From Pseudomonas fragi (GTDB lineage Bacteria > Pseudomonadota > Gammaproteobacteria > Pseudomonadales > Pseudomonadaceae), in assembly GCF_025426255.1 (NCBI RefSeq), contig NZ_CP104861.1, forward strand, positions 3,286,001 through 3,350,000: DNA of 64,000 bases. The letters run 5' to 3'. Numbering within the stretch: position 1 is the stretch's first letter; each line of letters opens with the position of its first letter. Both the position numbers and the translations under genes were made by a program. Positions 1 to 7,477 of this stretch are shown here, piece by piece. The notes under the pieces are model-generated. The model saw only the letters and a program-made list of their open reading frames with translations. It ran no database searches and had not been told where the DNA came from.

Positions 1-2187
1 AGCCTTCTGCCGGTCTTCTGGCAGAGTATGCTCGGGCCACATCACCAGCATTCGACGATCACTTTCGCTGATGGGCCATGGCAGGATCTCGTTGCTCAGG
101 AAAACCGCATTCATATGGTTGGCTTCTTCCCAACCATTGATGAACTTCGATTCCATCCGCACCGTTTTGCCGGTGATCAAGTGCTTGATCTTGCCCACTT
201 GGTTGTAGCGCTGATCCCGGCTGACGACCTCTTCAAACACCGACCAAAGCTTACGGCTTTGCCAGGCGTTGAAGGTACTTTCAAGCTGCGTCTGTCCTAC
301 GGTGGCAGAGTACTGACCGTAAAGCATGCCCATCGCATCGGCGAACAGCAGACTCTTACCCGAGCCCTCCATGATCGAGTGCATCAAAACAGCCGTGTCC
401 ATCTTCGCGCCGAGGTGTTGGAGCGGATATGCCATCCATCGCGTCAACCACTGAGCGGCATCCTGATCATGGTTGCAGAGAAAAGAAATCAGCCAGCGCA
501 GGTTTTCGCACGCAGCTTCATCAGTGATCGGTTCTAGCGGTAAGCCATCGAAGGTATTGATGTAGACCTGCGGGTCTTTCGTCATTGTTGGGTCAAAGAC
601 GATATGGTCAACATCCACCACCCGACGCTCGCTGCTGTTCAACCACAAGGGGTATGTATCTCCGAGGGCCATCTTCACAGCGCCCTCTGCTACTCGCCGC
701 TTTTTCTCGCGATCCCAAACATCCTTCGTACCATCGATGTAAACGTATCGCTCGGTTGGCGGCATACCGAAGGCACCGCCTTTTTTGCCAGCCATGCGTC
801 GAGACTGCTCGATATCACGCACATGTTCATCGGATATCAGCTTTCGACGCTCGGTGTCCTCCAGCCACTGCTTCGCCAAAGGCTTACCGACTCGCGCCTC
901 AAATGCCGACCTTTTCATAACTCTCGACTGATCGAAGTCCCAGACATGCGTAGTTCCTTCTACCAATGCAAATCGCCGAAGAGCGTGATCGAGCGTCAGC
1001 ACCTCCCCCGCGCCCCCAGTAGGAGTTGGAGCGGCATCGCTGACAGCGACATTAGCGGAGCCCTGCTCGCTCATATCATGGGATGGGGTCGGGGGAAGAT
1101 CAGGCTGATCAGTTCGCGACGAATGCTGCATACCCAACATGCGAGCAGCATCTTTAACCGCTTTGGGCTGATCGCCGCCGTGCTCAAGCAGGCAGAACAC
1201 CTCAAACGCATCATTCTGGTGACCATTGGCCAACGGATCAGCGCCATGGTGCGAATACAGCTTGTCATCGGTGATGGTGATACCCGGCACCCCAGTGCTG
1301 CTTTGCGGATAAAGCCATTTATTACCGCGTTTGATGTAACCGTGGGTTCGCAGTAACTCTTCAACATCATGGCTGCGGTTGAACTCATCAATCACCGAAG
1401 GCCGGTTGCCAGTTACATGGACAGGCGCCTTGCTCGACTTTGGTTTGATCTTTTCAGCCTTCGGCGCCCAAGGGCAAGCAGCCTCGGCATCACGTTTGAA
1501 AATGTCCCAGTTTTGCCAGATGGCCAACAGATCGTTGGTCAACACCGGTAAGCCCTCAGCGGAGGGTGGTGTACGCCAGGTATACGGTTTACCAGTACCC
1601 GGGTGAATCGAAGGAGGTAACACGTCTTGCACCAAGCCTGCGCGCAACTCGAAAACCGTGAAGCGCTTGTAGGGCTCTGCATCGGCGCGTGCAGCCGCTT
1701 CTCCATCGAGATCGCCGGCTTCTTTTGCAGCCTTGGCTTTCTCAATCAGACCTTTAAAAATCGACCCATCAGGGTCGTTTTCGTTGGGCCATGCAAGCGA
1801 ATGACGCGTGAGGTCTATTCCATCCGGCAACTGGAACAGGATACGAAAACGTGCCGGGTTACCCACTACTGTCGGGTACACCAGCGCCATTGCGTCCAAG
1901 TCCAGGCCGAGCAACTCGTACAAGATGTGGCGTGTCCACTGGACATCATCAACGTCCAACGAGCACACACGGCTCGGGCCTAAGACCACGCCAAGGTTGT
2001 GCATTGGATTCGCGGTCCAGAAGGCTTCGGCGGCTTGTGCATCGGTGATGTAACCACCAGGCTTATTCCACCCCAACCCTTTGGGGGCTTTATCGCCAGG
2101 CTCGATAGCAACAAGTGCCAGTTTGAAGGTGTCAATGTAGCGCCGTGCCCATGTAGCCATCGGCACAGCGTGAAAACGATCGGTCAT
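1..2187 (-). CDS. Phage primase/helicase with C-terminal DUF5906-type ATPase, partial
   Basis: One uninterrupted minus-strand frame runs from an ATG at 2187 to the left edge of the window without a stop, so at least 729 residues are present and the C-terminus is missing. The N-terminal part resembles the primase-polymerase region of phage replication proteins (Asp pair LDVDD near residue 75). A P-loop-like segment EGSGKSLLFADAMG lies near residue 625. It is followed by a region with VFLSNE and ESDRRM motifs, as in DUF5906/D5-type helicases. A GGAG lies 8 bases before the start, and the ATG overlaps the upstream gene's stop as ATGA. The likely role is replication initiation of the element. The many plus-strand frames in this region are its shadow. 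Confidence 0.82.
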   Translation of the reverse strand, partial: MTDRFHAVPMATWARRYIDTFKLALVAIEPGDKAPKGLGWNKPGGYITDAQAAEAFWTANPMHNLGVVLGPSRVCSLDVDDVQWTRHILYELLGLDLDAMALVYPTVVGNPARFRILFQLPDGIDLTRHSLAWPNENDPDGSIFKGLIEKAKAAKEAGDLDGEAAARADAEPYKRFTVFELRAGLVQDVLPPSIHPGTGKPYTWRTPPSAEGLPVLTNDLLAIWQNWDIFKRDAEAACPWAPKAEKIKPKSSKAPVHVTGNRPSVIDEFNRSHDVEELLRTHGYIKRGNKWLYPQSSTGVPGITITDDKLYSHHGADPLANGHQNDAFEVFCLLEHGGDQPKAVKDAARMLGMQHSSRTDQPDLPPTPSHDMSEQGSANVAVSDAAPTPTGGAGEVLTLDHALRRFALVEGTTHVWDFDQSRVMKRSAFEARVGKPLAKQWLEDTERRKLISDEHVRDIEQSRRMAGKKGGAFGMPPTERYVYIDGTKDVWDREKKRRVAEGAVKMALGDTYPLWLNSSERRVVDVDHIVFDPTMTKDPQVYINTFDGLPLEPITDEAACENLRWLISFLCNHDQDAAQWLTRWMAYPLQHLGAKMDTAVLMHSIMEGSGKSLLFADAMGMLYGQYSATVGQTQLESTFNAWQSRKLWSVFEEVVSRDQRYNQVGKIKHLITGKTVRMESKFINGWEEANHMNAVFLSNEILPWPISESDRRMLVMWPEHTLPEDRQKA

Positions 2188-2390
2188 CTGCGGCGCTCCC
2201 GCAACTCTTGGCAACTGACGCAGGTTTGGCAGCCTTTGACCTTCTCCTGGCGAAGCTGTGGGATAGGTTCATCGCAATCAACACAGATTGATGCACTGAC
2301 CACGGAAGCAGAAGCACGCTGACGTTGCTCCAAAGCGCGCTGTAAAAACTCATCCGCATAGTCATTAGCCAGATCAACGATGTCAGCCAT
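2184..2390 (-). CDS. Small C4 zinc-finger protein, TraR/DksA type
   Basis: Sixty-eight residues with an acidic helical N-terminus (MADIVDLANDYADEFLQ) and a C-terminal CVDCDEPIP...CQTCVSCQ region. The Cys-x2-Cys pairs are the zinc-binding pattern of phage-encoded TraR/DksA-like proteins. DksA-family proteins bind in the RNA polymerase secondary channel; that activity here is inferred from family only. The ATG at 2390 lies inside the end of the CII-like gene, and its stop overlaps the primase ATG, so the three genes look translationally coupled. The frame also opens upstream, but the segment before 2390 does not look like this family. Confidence 0.8.
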   Translation of the reverse strand: MADIVDLANDYADEFLQRALEQRQRASASVVSASICVDCDEPIPQLRQEKVKGCQTCVSCQELRERRR

Positions 2391-2871
2391 TATCGCGATC
2401 CTCCATTGCCTGGCGTGCGCCGGCCATGATGCCCAGTACCTCGCGGATAACATCCATACCGCGCTTTTCTAGAATGACGACTTCGTGCGCCTCCCAAACT
2501 GCGTCGGCCACACCGTCGTGCATGCAAGACACAAACTCGCCAGATTCATGAAGCAATTTGCCTACCGCCTTCAACGCTTCTTTTGTGGCAGGCACTGGCG
2601 TTGGCTTGTACCAAACGGCCCCGGCTGGACGCACTAAGGCATCGAGCAAACGCGGATCAGCCGTGAGGCGAATCACCTCCTCCAGCTCATCCGGCGTAAG
2701 CCAGCGGCGTTCTTCGTCGAGTTTGAGTTTCTTCTGCAAGGAGTCGTTGTCGATCACCATTGCGAATGCAAGTGCGGTGACACCACCCTTGTAGGAACGT
2801 CCTGCGCGATAGAGCGCGTGACGCAATGAAAGCACCGGACCAGCGTCCGGTAATAGATCGATGCGACTCAT
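2383..2871 (-). CDS. Phage regulatory CII-like protein
   Basis: The product is 162 residues from the ATG at 2871, beginning MSRIDLLPDAGPVLSLRHAL. It resembles the phage regulatory CII family found between the immunity region and the replication gene in Pseudomonas prophages. The N-terminal third carries a helical segment with Tyr-Arg-Ala-Gly-Arg and Lys-Gly-Gly. The central part has LTPDELEEVIRLTADPRLLDA. The frame opens 45 codons further upstream, but that part overlaps the repeated leader element and has no recognisable content, so the start at 2871 is preferred. A GGGG run lies 13 bases upstream, a weak ribosome site. It is first of a three-gene leftward operon. Confidence 0.65.
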   Translation of the reverse strand: MSRIDLLPDAGPVLSLRHALYRAGRSYKGGVTALAFAMVIDNDSLQKKLKLDEERRWLTPDELEEVIRLTADPRLLDALVRPAGAVWYKPTPVPATKEALKAVGKLLHESGEFVSCMHDGVADAVWEAHEVVILEKRGMDVIREVLGIMAGARQAMEDRDNG

Positions 2872-2982
2872 AACCGTAAAAACCCCTTTTACGGTGTAGC
2901 CATAAAACAGGGCACGCCCTATCCTACGACCACGACCGATGTACATGTGCTGTGTATCGTCGTAGCTGGACCGGAGGATCTT

Positions 2983-3070
2983 TGGTGAGAGGCTCCGGTT
3001 CAGCACCCTTTTAGCGATGTAGATCTACAACTGCATTGCTCTGTCGACCCGGCGTTTCTTTGGTGAGAGG
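2983..3070 (-). repeat. Two copies of the CCTCTCACCA leader element
   Basis: On the minus strand the ten bases CCTCTCACCA, each followed by AAGA, occur at 3070-3061 and 2992-2983, 78 bases apart. Both lie in the long leader between the Cro-like gene and the CII-like gene and are in the sense of the transcript. Three more copies in the same sense as their downstream genes lie on the plus strand at 4324, 6407 and 7290. The function is not known to me. Confidence 0.75.
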
Positions 3071-3087
3071 TTCTGGGTCGATACCTT

Positions 3088-3345
3088 CTATGCTGCTTGG
3101 ATTGACTCAAGATCTTTTGGGATGCAGAACACATCCGGGCGCAACCTAAATCTCGAAACGCCAGTAATAAGCTCAGCTCGGACAACAAGCTCAGCAGGCA
3201 AAAAACCTCGCTTCAACCAGTAAGAAACAATTTGTTGAGATACAGGCCGCTCAGAAGTCGACATGGCTGATGCAAACGCGACCTGCCCTTTGGCTGAGTC
3301 CACAGCGTCCACTAGTGCCTCGCGCATCTCTGTTGCTGGGTTCAT
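3088..3345 (-). CDS. Cro/YdaS-like phage repressor
   Basis: Eighty-five residues with a helix-turn-helix: GQVAFASAM...PVSQQIVSYWLKRGFLPAE followed by ITGVSRFRLRPDVF. The end of this pattern (ATGVSRxxLRPD) is typical of YdaS-type Cro-like proteins. It is divergent from the S24 repressor gene, the normal place of Cro. The 106-base gap between the two starts holds the palindromic operators. It probably represses the repressor gene and its own promoter during lytic growth. The ATG at 3345 is the first in frame, and its upstream bases include a GAGG. Confidence 0.82.
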   Translation of the reverse strand: MNPATEMREALVDAVDSAKGQVAFASAMSTSERPVSQQIVSYWLKRGFLPAELVVRAELITGVSRFRLRPDVFCIPKDLESIQAA

Positions 3346-3383
3346 GAAGACCTCAAAGCGAAAAGTACAAACGGAAAATACAT

Positions 3384-3412
3384 GTTAATTTGTATTATCG
3401 CAACAAATTAAC
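3384..3412. promoter_or_regulatory. Palindromic operator between cro-like and cI-like genes
   Basis: The arms GTTAATTTGT (3384-3393) and ACAAATTAAC (3403-3412) are perfect inverted repeats around a 9-base centre. Three more bases on each side (CAT/GTG) extend the symmetry with one mismatch. The site lies midway between the two divergent starts, where the CI and Cro proteins should bind. The half-site ACAAATTA recurs at 4270 and 4294. Confidence 0.75.
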
Positions 3413-3424
3413 GTGTTGGAACCA

Positions 3425-3442
3425 ATACAAAAGGGTTTGTAT
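3425..3442. promoter_or_regulatory. Second operator, ATACAAA/TTTGTAT
   Basis: ATACAAA (3425-3431) and TTTGTAT (3436-3442) form a perfect 7-base inverted repeat with a 4-base centre. It ends 9 bases before the repressor ATG at 3452. Binding here would block repressor translation or transcription, as expected for autoregulation or for Cro action. Confidence 0.6.
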
Positions 3443-3451
3443 CCTCAGAGC

Positions 3452-4210
3452 ATGAATAAACCAACGCGCTCACCCTCGCCTGTAGCCTCACTGTTCAAGA
3501 CCCGCAGGAAGGCCCTGAAATTAAGCCAGGTAGCCCTTGCTGACCGGGTCCGCGAACTCCTTGGTCCTGATGAAACCTTCAGCCAGCAAACCTATGCTGC
3601 GTTTGAAGCCGGTAATACTCAAAACACACGATTTGCACTCCAGATAGCTCAGGTACTTGGGCTATCTATGGATGAAGTTGCCGGCACAAGCCCAGCCACA
3701 CAGACAGCGCCCAATCCTGTTACTGCAGACGCAGTAATGCTTGGTCCGATTGAAGTGTGGGACGACGAAACCCCGCTGGATGATGACGAGGTAGAAATCC
3801 CTTTGCTCAAGGAAATAGAGCTGTCTGCAGGTTCGGGCTGCACAGCAGTTCAGCACCACTCCCGCTCGAAACTGCGATTCGGAAAGATGACCTTAAGGCG
3901 ACAGGGCATTGATCCTGAAAACGCAATTTGCGTGACCGTCTCAGGACACAGCATGGAGCCCGTACTCCCTAACGGCAGCACTGTAGGGGTCGATCAAGGA
4001 AGGAAAGACATCAAGGATGGGGATATTTATGCCTTAAGGCATAACGACCATTTGCGAGTGAAGATGCTGTATCGGCTACCTGCAGGCGGCATCAGGATGC
4101 GCAGCTTCAATCGCGACGAGTATCCGGACGAGGAGTACCCTCCGGAGAAGATTCGTAACGAGGAGATCGTCGTATTAGGTCGTGTCTTCTGGTATTCAGT
4201 ACTGAGATAA
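3452..4210 (+). CDS. CI-type prophage repressor with S24 (LexA-like) peptidase domain
   Basis: The product is 252 residues from the ATG at 3452, which replaces a longer frame whose first 13 codons overlap the operator. The N-terminal helix-turn-helix spans about residues 10-75 (LFKTRRKALKLSQVALADRV, then AAFEAGNTQN). An acidic linker follows. The C-terminal peptidase has an Ala-Gly cleavage site in ELSAGSG, the nucleophile Ser in VSGHSMEP and the Lys in HLRVKML. This is the layout of repressors that cleave themselves with RecA during the SOS response. It should keep the element silent through the operators at 3384-3442 and 4270-4302. A terminator follows directly. Confidence 0.93.
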   Translation: MNKPTRSPSPVASLFKTRRKALKLSQVALADRVRELLGPDETFSQQTYAAFEAGNTQNTRFALQIAQVLGLSMDEVAGTSPATQTAPNPVTADAVMLGPIEVWDDETPLDDDEVEIPLLKEIELSAGSGCTAVQHHSRSKLRFGKMTLRRQGIDPENAICVTVSGHSMEPVLPNGSTVGVDQGRKDIKDGDIYALRHNDHLRVKMLYRLPAGGIRMRSFNRDEYPDEEYPPEKIRNEEIVVLGRVFWYSVLR

Positions 4211-4223
4211 AAATTCAAACTAC

Positions 4224-4253
4224 AAAAAAGCCCGTTAATTCGGGCTTTTTTTT
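4224..4253 (+). terminator. Rho-independent terminator after the repressor gene
   Basis: AAAAAGCCCG, a short TTAATT loop and CGGGCTTTTTTTT form a strong GC stem with flanking A and T runs, 14 bases after the repressor stop. The symmetry would let it work on either strand. Confidence 0.9.
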
Positions 4254-4269
4254 GTTAAAAGCAAATAAT

Positions 4270-4312
4270 ACAAATTAGCCTGTTGACCATATTACAAATT
4301 AGATTGTAGTCT
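4270..4312 (+). promoter_or_regulatory. Rightward early promoter with repressor half-sites
   Basis: TTGACC (4283-4288) and TAGTCT (4307-4312), 18 bases apart, could be -35 and -10 boxes for the early operon. ACAAATTAG occurs at 4270-4278, just upstream of the -35, and again at 4294-4302 between the two boxes, exactly 24 bases apart. The same half-site makes up the palindrome at 3384-3412. This fits repression by the CI-like protein. Confidence 0.6.
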
Positions 4313-4323
4313 TTGGCTCGAAA

Positions 4324-4333
4324 CCTCTCACCA
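4324..4333 (+). repeat. CCTCTCACCA leader element, third copy
   Basis: It sits 12 bases upstream of the ATG at 4346 in the sense of the gene, and is followed by AGAGTAC. The copy at 6407 has GTAC at the same distance. Confidence 0.75.
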
Positions 4334-4345
4334 AGAGTACGAGCC

Positions 4346-4537
4346 ATGCATATGACACAGCACAGCGTTGCCCGCTGCCGGATCTATCTACATCCAACAG
4401 CCTGCACCAGTCGCGCCTCAATTGAAGCCATTCAACGTCGCACAGGGCTTCTGGTCATCATCACCACTCCAGAGCGAATCGCGCTGGTCGCTCAACCCGC
4501 TCAAACCACCTCCTCATTCGGAGGTACTGCGGCATGA
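4346..4537 (+). CDS. Small phage protein of unknown function
   Basis: Sixty-three residues from the ATG at 4346 (MHMTQHSVARCRIYLHPTAC...). A second ATG two codons on is also possible. The protein is basic at the start, with a hydrophobic centre (TGLLVIITTPERIALVAQ) too short for a confident membrane segment. It is first in the rightward operon and its stop overlaps the kinase ATG as ATGA. I do not recognise a domain. The frame extends upstream to 4313, but that part covers the promoter and leader element and is excluded. Confidence 0.6.
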   Translation: MHMTQHSVARCRIYLHPTACTSRASIEAIQRRTGLLVIITTPERIALVAQPAQTTSSFGGTAA

Positions 4538-5097
4538 AAAAGTTACTTATTGGATTGGCAGGCCGCGCTCGCGCGGGCAAAACAACTGCAGCTAAATACT
4601 TGGCTAGCACGCACAACCTCCAGACCTACGCATTCGCAGACCCGCTGCGTGAAGGACTGACAACCATCTTCAACCTTACCCAACGTGACTTTGATGACGA
4701 GCACAAAGAACAGCCAATCGCCTGGCTAGGCCGCTCCGCACGCGAACTGATGCAGTCGATGGGCACCGAGTGGGGCCGTAATCAGGTGCACCCAGAACTG
4801 TGGCTGCTTCTGGCCGAGCAAAATCTTGGATTCCTCGAGCAAACCAATTCGGCAGCCTCCGGCTTTGTGATTAGCGATCTTCGTTTTGAAAACGAAGCGG
4901 CTTTCGTTCGAGAGAAAGGCGGCCTGGTCATCCATTTGCTACGCGAAAGCGCACCCGATGTGAACCCACATATCAGCGAAACCGGCATAGCCATACACGA
5001 CAACGATTTCGTGGTGCACAACGACGAAACGATTGAGCAGATGACCGGCCAACTGGACGAGATCTTCAATGCCCTTTGCGCTCGCGCAGCGGCTTAA
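4534..5097 (+). CDS. Phage deoxynucleoside monophosphate kinase-like protein
   Basis: The product is 187 residues. The P-loop GLAGRARAGKTTAAKYLA at residues 6-23 is the Walker A of the deoxynucleotide monophosphate kinase/dephospho-CoA kinase fold. Further matches are the DPLREGL region after the first helix, ARELMQSMGTEWGR in the middle and SDLRFENEA as the Walker-B-like strand. Such kinases raise the dNTP supply for phage replication. It is translationally coupled to the small gene before it and ends 11 bases before the next start. Confidence 0.82.
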   Translation: MKKLLIGLAGRARAGKTTAAKYLASTHNLQTYAFADPLREGLTTIFNLTQRDFDDEHKEQPIAWLGRSARELMQSMGTEWGRNQVHPELWLLLAEQNLGFLEQTNSAASGFVISDLRFENEAAFVREKGGLVIHLLRESAPDVNPHISETGIAIHDNDFVVHNDETIEQMTGQLDEIFNALCARAAA

Positions 5098-5108
5098 GGA
5101 GCAGCCAC

Positions 5109-5390
5109 ATGAACCGCACCCTGGATGCTACTGCCGCCCTACTTGGCTTGAAACCACGCGCCTTCCGCAGTCGCTTACGTGAGCTTGGAATTTTGACTCA
5201 GAACGGTGAACTGGCCAGCAAGCACCGAGACCAGGGTTATCTGTATGTAGACACACGCAGTCGCTGGAACGTGAACATCAACACCTTCAGCTATTACGCG
5301 GTAGTGATGGTGAAAGAGCCCGGCGTGAGCTGGTTGAGCAAGCAACTAGGCATCACCGTGACCTCTGCTAAAAAGGACGCCGCAGCATGA
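5109..5390 (+). CDS. ANT/KilAC-domain phage protein
   Basis: Ninety-three residues from the ATG at 5109, with AAGGAG 7 bases upstream. The sequence LDATAALLGLKPRAFRSRLR, then GILTQNGELASKHRDQGYL, has the shape of the KilAC (ANT) DNA-binding domain found at the C-terminus of phage antirepressors. Here it stands alone without the N-terminal BRO/KilA domain. A role in regulation or DNA binding is likely, but its target is unknown. The stop overlaps the next start as ATGA. Confidence 0.65.
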   Translation: MNRTLDATAALLGLKPRAFRSRLRELGILTQNGELASKHRDQGYLYVDTRSRWNVNINTFSYYAVVMVKEPGVSWLSKQLGITVTSAKKDAAA

Positions 5391-5761
5391 AACAGAACGC
5401 CATCACGCAAGCGATCGGCGCCTTGAAACTGGTCCCGATATTCGTCAATAACCCGACCATCGTCAGTCGCGCCACGATGATTGGGGCATCAGCAGAGGCT
5501 GTTGCTCTGCTTGAGGCACTTCCCGCGTCATCTGCTGAGCTGATCGAGGTGTTTCGTTGCGTAAATGCCGTAATCAGCGACGGGCAGACCGCTTACGTCA
5601 CCCCTACCCGCAGCCCTGAATACCCATATGGAGCTGTAATTGCAGACAGCGAGGGGCACATTTGTGCCGCGGCGATAGGGAAAACCAAAGAAGGACTGGC
5701 CGAGTTAATTCGTCTCAAGTTGCTGCCCCCACTGGAGGGGTGCGGGGAGGATTTAGCGTGA
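5387..5761 (+). CDS. Conserved phage protein of unknown function
   Basis: The product is 124 residues, beginning MKQNAITQAIGALKLVPIF. It has alternating small and hydrophobic residues and no motif that I recognise. It is locked into the operon by a 4-base overlap with the ANT-domain gene and a 4-base overlap (GTGA) with the PrtN-like gene. That tight packing and the phage-like context support it as a real gene. Confidence 0.6.
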   Translation: MKQNAITQAIGALKLVPIFVNNPTIVSRATMIGASAEAVALLEALPASSAELIEVFRCVNAVISDGQTAYVTPTRSPEYPYGAVIADSEGHICAAAIGKTKEGLAELIRLKLLPPLEGCGEDLA

Positions 5762-6003
5762 GCAACACACTCGATCAACTGCGCAAGGAGTTCACCACAC
5801 CTTGCCCAAGCCTGAAGGCAGTGCGCGAGCGCTACTTCGCACACATATCTAGCGATCGCTATCTACTGCGCCGAATCAGCGCTGGGCGAATCGAACTAAA
5901 AGTCACCCGTTTGGGCGGTGCAGGGAACAAAGGCACAGCAGTTGTTTATCTGCATGACTTGGCCGCTTACCTAGACGCACAAACGGCAAAGCAAGCAGCC
6001 TGA
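5758..6003 (+). CDS. PrtN-family (pyocin activator-like) protein
   Basis: Eighty-one residues from a GTG at 5758. The start is chosen because GGGGAGG lies 7 bases upstream and the GTG overlaps the previous stop. The pattern LKAVRERYFAHISSDRYLLRRISAGRIELKVTRLG, then VYLHDLAAYLDAQ, matches pyocin activator PrtN, with its conserved HDLAAYLD end. PrtN in P. aeruginosa activates pyocin genes after DNA damage. A similar role for late genes of this element is inferred. The frame opens further upstream, but that part overlaps the gene before it. Confidence 0.78.
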   Translation: MSNTLDQLRKEFTTPCPSLKAVRERYFAHISSDRYLLRRISAGRIELKVTRLGGAGNKGTAVVYLHDLAAYLDAQTAKQAA

Positions 6004-6061
6004 TTCAACGGCAGCCCCTGCCGCACAAGGGGAATAACCCAAACTTAATGAGGAACAGCAC

Positions 6062-6403
6062 ATGAGCAAGTCACGTCCATTTATTGACACCCTGCGCGAC
6101 ATCGAAGCCGGCGGCCTGCTGGATGAACTCAGCGAAACCCAGCATAGCTTGATCGACGCCATTCGCTTAACAGGCAAAGGGGGCGAGCTGACGATCAAGC
6201 TCGCCTACAAGCCTGACGGCAGCGGCCAGATGACTATCAAAGCGGACGTAAAAGCCAAAGAACCGGCCCTTTCGCGTGGCACGTCTTTGTTCTTCTTGAC
6301 CCCCGAAGGCAATCTCACCCGTCGCGACCCACGCCAGCAGGATCTGCCGCTTCGGACGGTGAACGATGACAAGCCAGAAGTACTGCGACAAGTCAGCCAG
6401 TAA
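6062..6403 (+). CDS. Conserved phage protein upstream of DUF2303 gene
   Basis: The product is 113 residues with GAGGAA 9 bases before the ATG. It is predicted soluble, with an acidic N-terminal helix (FIDTLRDIEAGGLLDELSET) and a strand-rich middle (GGELTIKLAYKPDGSGQMTIKADV). No family is recognised with certainty. It sits directly before the DUF2303 gene. Its stop is followed within 4 bases by the fourth CCTCTCACCA element. Confidence 0.6.
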   Translation: MSKSRPFIDTLRDIEAGGLLDELSETQHSLIDAIRLTGKGGELTIKLAYKPDGSGQMTIKADVKAKEPALSRGTSLFFLTPEGNLTRRDPRQQDLPLRTVNDDKPEVLRQVSQ

Positions 6404-6406
6404 ACA

Positions 6407-6416
6407 CCTCTCACCA
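6407..6416 (+). repeat. CCTCTCACCA leader element, fourth copy
   Basis: It lies between the stop at 6403 and the ATG at 6444, and is followed by CTTGTAC. The GTAC is placed as in the copy at 4324. Confidence 0.75.
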
Positions 6417-6443
6417 CTTGTACTACCCACTGGAGCACATCCA

Positions 6444-7265
6444 ATGCAACAAGCCCTACAACAGCTGTTCACTCTGGCCCAAGCCCTTGGCAAGCCCCTC
6501 GACCACCCAGGACTGGCAGCGCCGATTGCGCTGGTACCTCACGGTGTATCGCTCGAGAACCTGGAGCATCTGCTGCCTGCCCCCACCCGCACCAAGCAAA
6601 AGCTAACCGTTCTGGATGCGGAATCGTTCATTGAATACGTGAATCGCTTCGCTACTTCTGCCACTGCTGTTTTCTGTAACGGTCCAGAAGGCCGAACCTT
6701 CTCAGCGGTTATCGATTACCACCAGCCAGAAAGTCCTGCATGGCGCGAACACGTTGCGATCTATCGGTGCCCGACCACTGTTGAGTGGGGCCGCTGGAAG
6801 GAAAACGACCGCAAGCGCATGGACCAAACGACCTTTGCTGAGTTCATTGAAGAAAACGTGTGGGACATCACTCAGCCTGCCAACGAACAAAACGCTCCAG
6901 GTCCAGCTGACATGCTGGAAATCAGTCGCACCCTCGAAGCCAAGAAAAATATCAGCTTCCGCCAGGGCACCCGTCTCGACAATGGCCAAGTGCAACTGAC
7001 CTATAACGAAGAGATCGACGGCCGTGCAGGCGAAGCTGGACAGTTGCGCATACCTGAACAGTTCTTCATTGGTGTGAAACCCTTTCTTGGCGGCGATGCG
7101 TTCTGCGTTCCGGCACGCTTCCGTTATCGCATCCAAGACGGCCGCCTGATGATGTGGTTCGAGCTGGTACGCCCGGACAAAGTGCTTGAAGAAGCCTACA
7201 ACGCAGTGCGCGACAAAATCCAAGCCGCCATTAACGAAGTTCCGTTGTACGAAGCCACGCTGTAA
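6444..7265 (+). CDS. DUF2303 family phage protein
   Basis: The product is 273 residues from the ATG at 6444 (MQQALQQLFTLAQALGKPL), with GGAG 8 bases upstream. The 26 codons before it belong to the gap with the leader element. Features typical of DUF2303 (YfdQ-like) proteins are the LDAESFIEYVNRF segment, the DYHQP strand, a WGRWKENDRKRMDQTTFAEFIEEN block and a GVKPFLGGDAF strand near the C-terminus. The family is common in prophage early regions. Its biochemical role is not known to me. Confidence 0.8.
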   Translation: MQQALQQLFTLAQALGKPLDHPGLAAPIALVPHGVSLENLEHLLPAPTRTKQKLTVLDAESFIEYVNRFATSATAVFCNGPEGRTFSAVIDYHQPESPAWREHVAIYRCPTTVEWGRWKENDRKRMDQTTFAEFIEENVWDITQPANEQNAPGPADMLEISRTLEAKKNISFRQGTRLDNGQVQLTYNEEIDGRAGEAGQLRIPEQFFIGVKPFLGGDAFCVPARFRYRIQDGRLMMWFELVRPDKVLEEAYNAVRDKIQAAINEVPLYEATL

Positions 7266-7289
7266 ATAACCGCAATACCCCGCTTCCAG

Positions 7290-7299
7290 CCTCTCACCA
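7290..7299 (+). repeat. CCTCTCACCA leader element, fifth copy
   Basis: It lies 24 bases after the DUF2303 stop and 37 bases before the small membrane protein start, again in the sense of the downstream gene. Confidence 0.75.
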
Positions 7300-7336
7300 G
7301 TGATCCAGGAGGCGGGGACTACGAGATACACAGCAC

Positions 7337-7477
7337 ATGCACGCACAAGACATAAGCATTATTGCAACTGGAATGGTGGTTGGTTTTTTAGCCCTAACTT
7401 ACTTCGTTCGCAAGGCGATTGTCCGAACAAGCATCCGCTACAGGGTGATAGCACGGAGTCATACATGCCCCCAATGA
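7337..7477 (+). CDS. Small single-pass membrane protein
   Basis: Forty-six residues. One hydrophobic segment, ISIIATGMVVGFLALTYFV at residues 7-25, is followed by a basic tail (RKAIVRTSIRYRVIARSH), predicting an inner-membrane protein with its C-terminus in the cytoplasm. The ribosome site is weak (CGAGA 11 bases upstream). The membrane segment and the 13-base overlap with the next gene favour a real gene over chance. Its role is unknown. Confidence 0.5.
   Translation: MHAQDISIIATGMVVGFLALTYFVRKAIVRTSIRYRVIARSHTCPQ

Noticed and set aside
604..1356. Plus-strand frames of up to 250 codons across 28-2322
   Set aside because: The minus strand holds one continuous primase/helicase frame through the same bases, with a P-loop and a ribosome site. 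The plus frames are its shadows.
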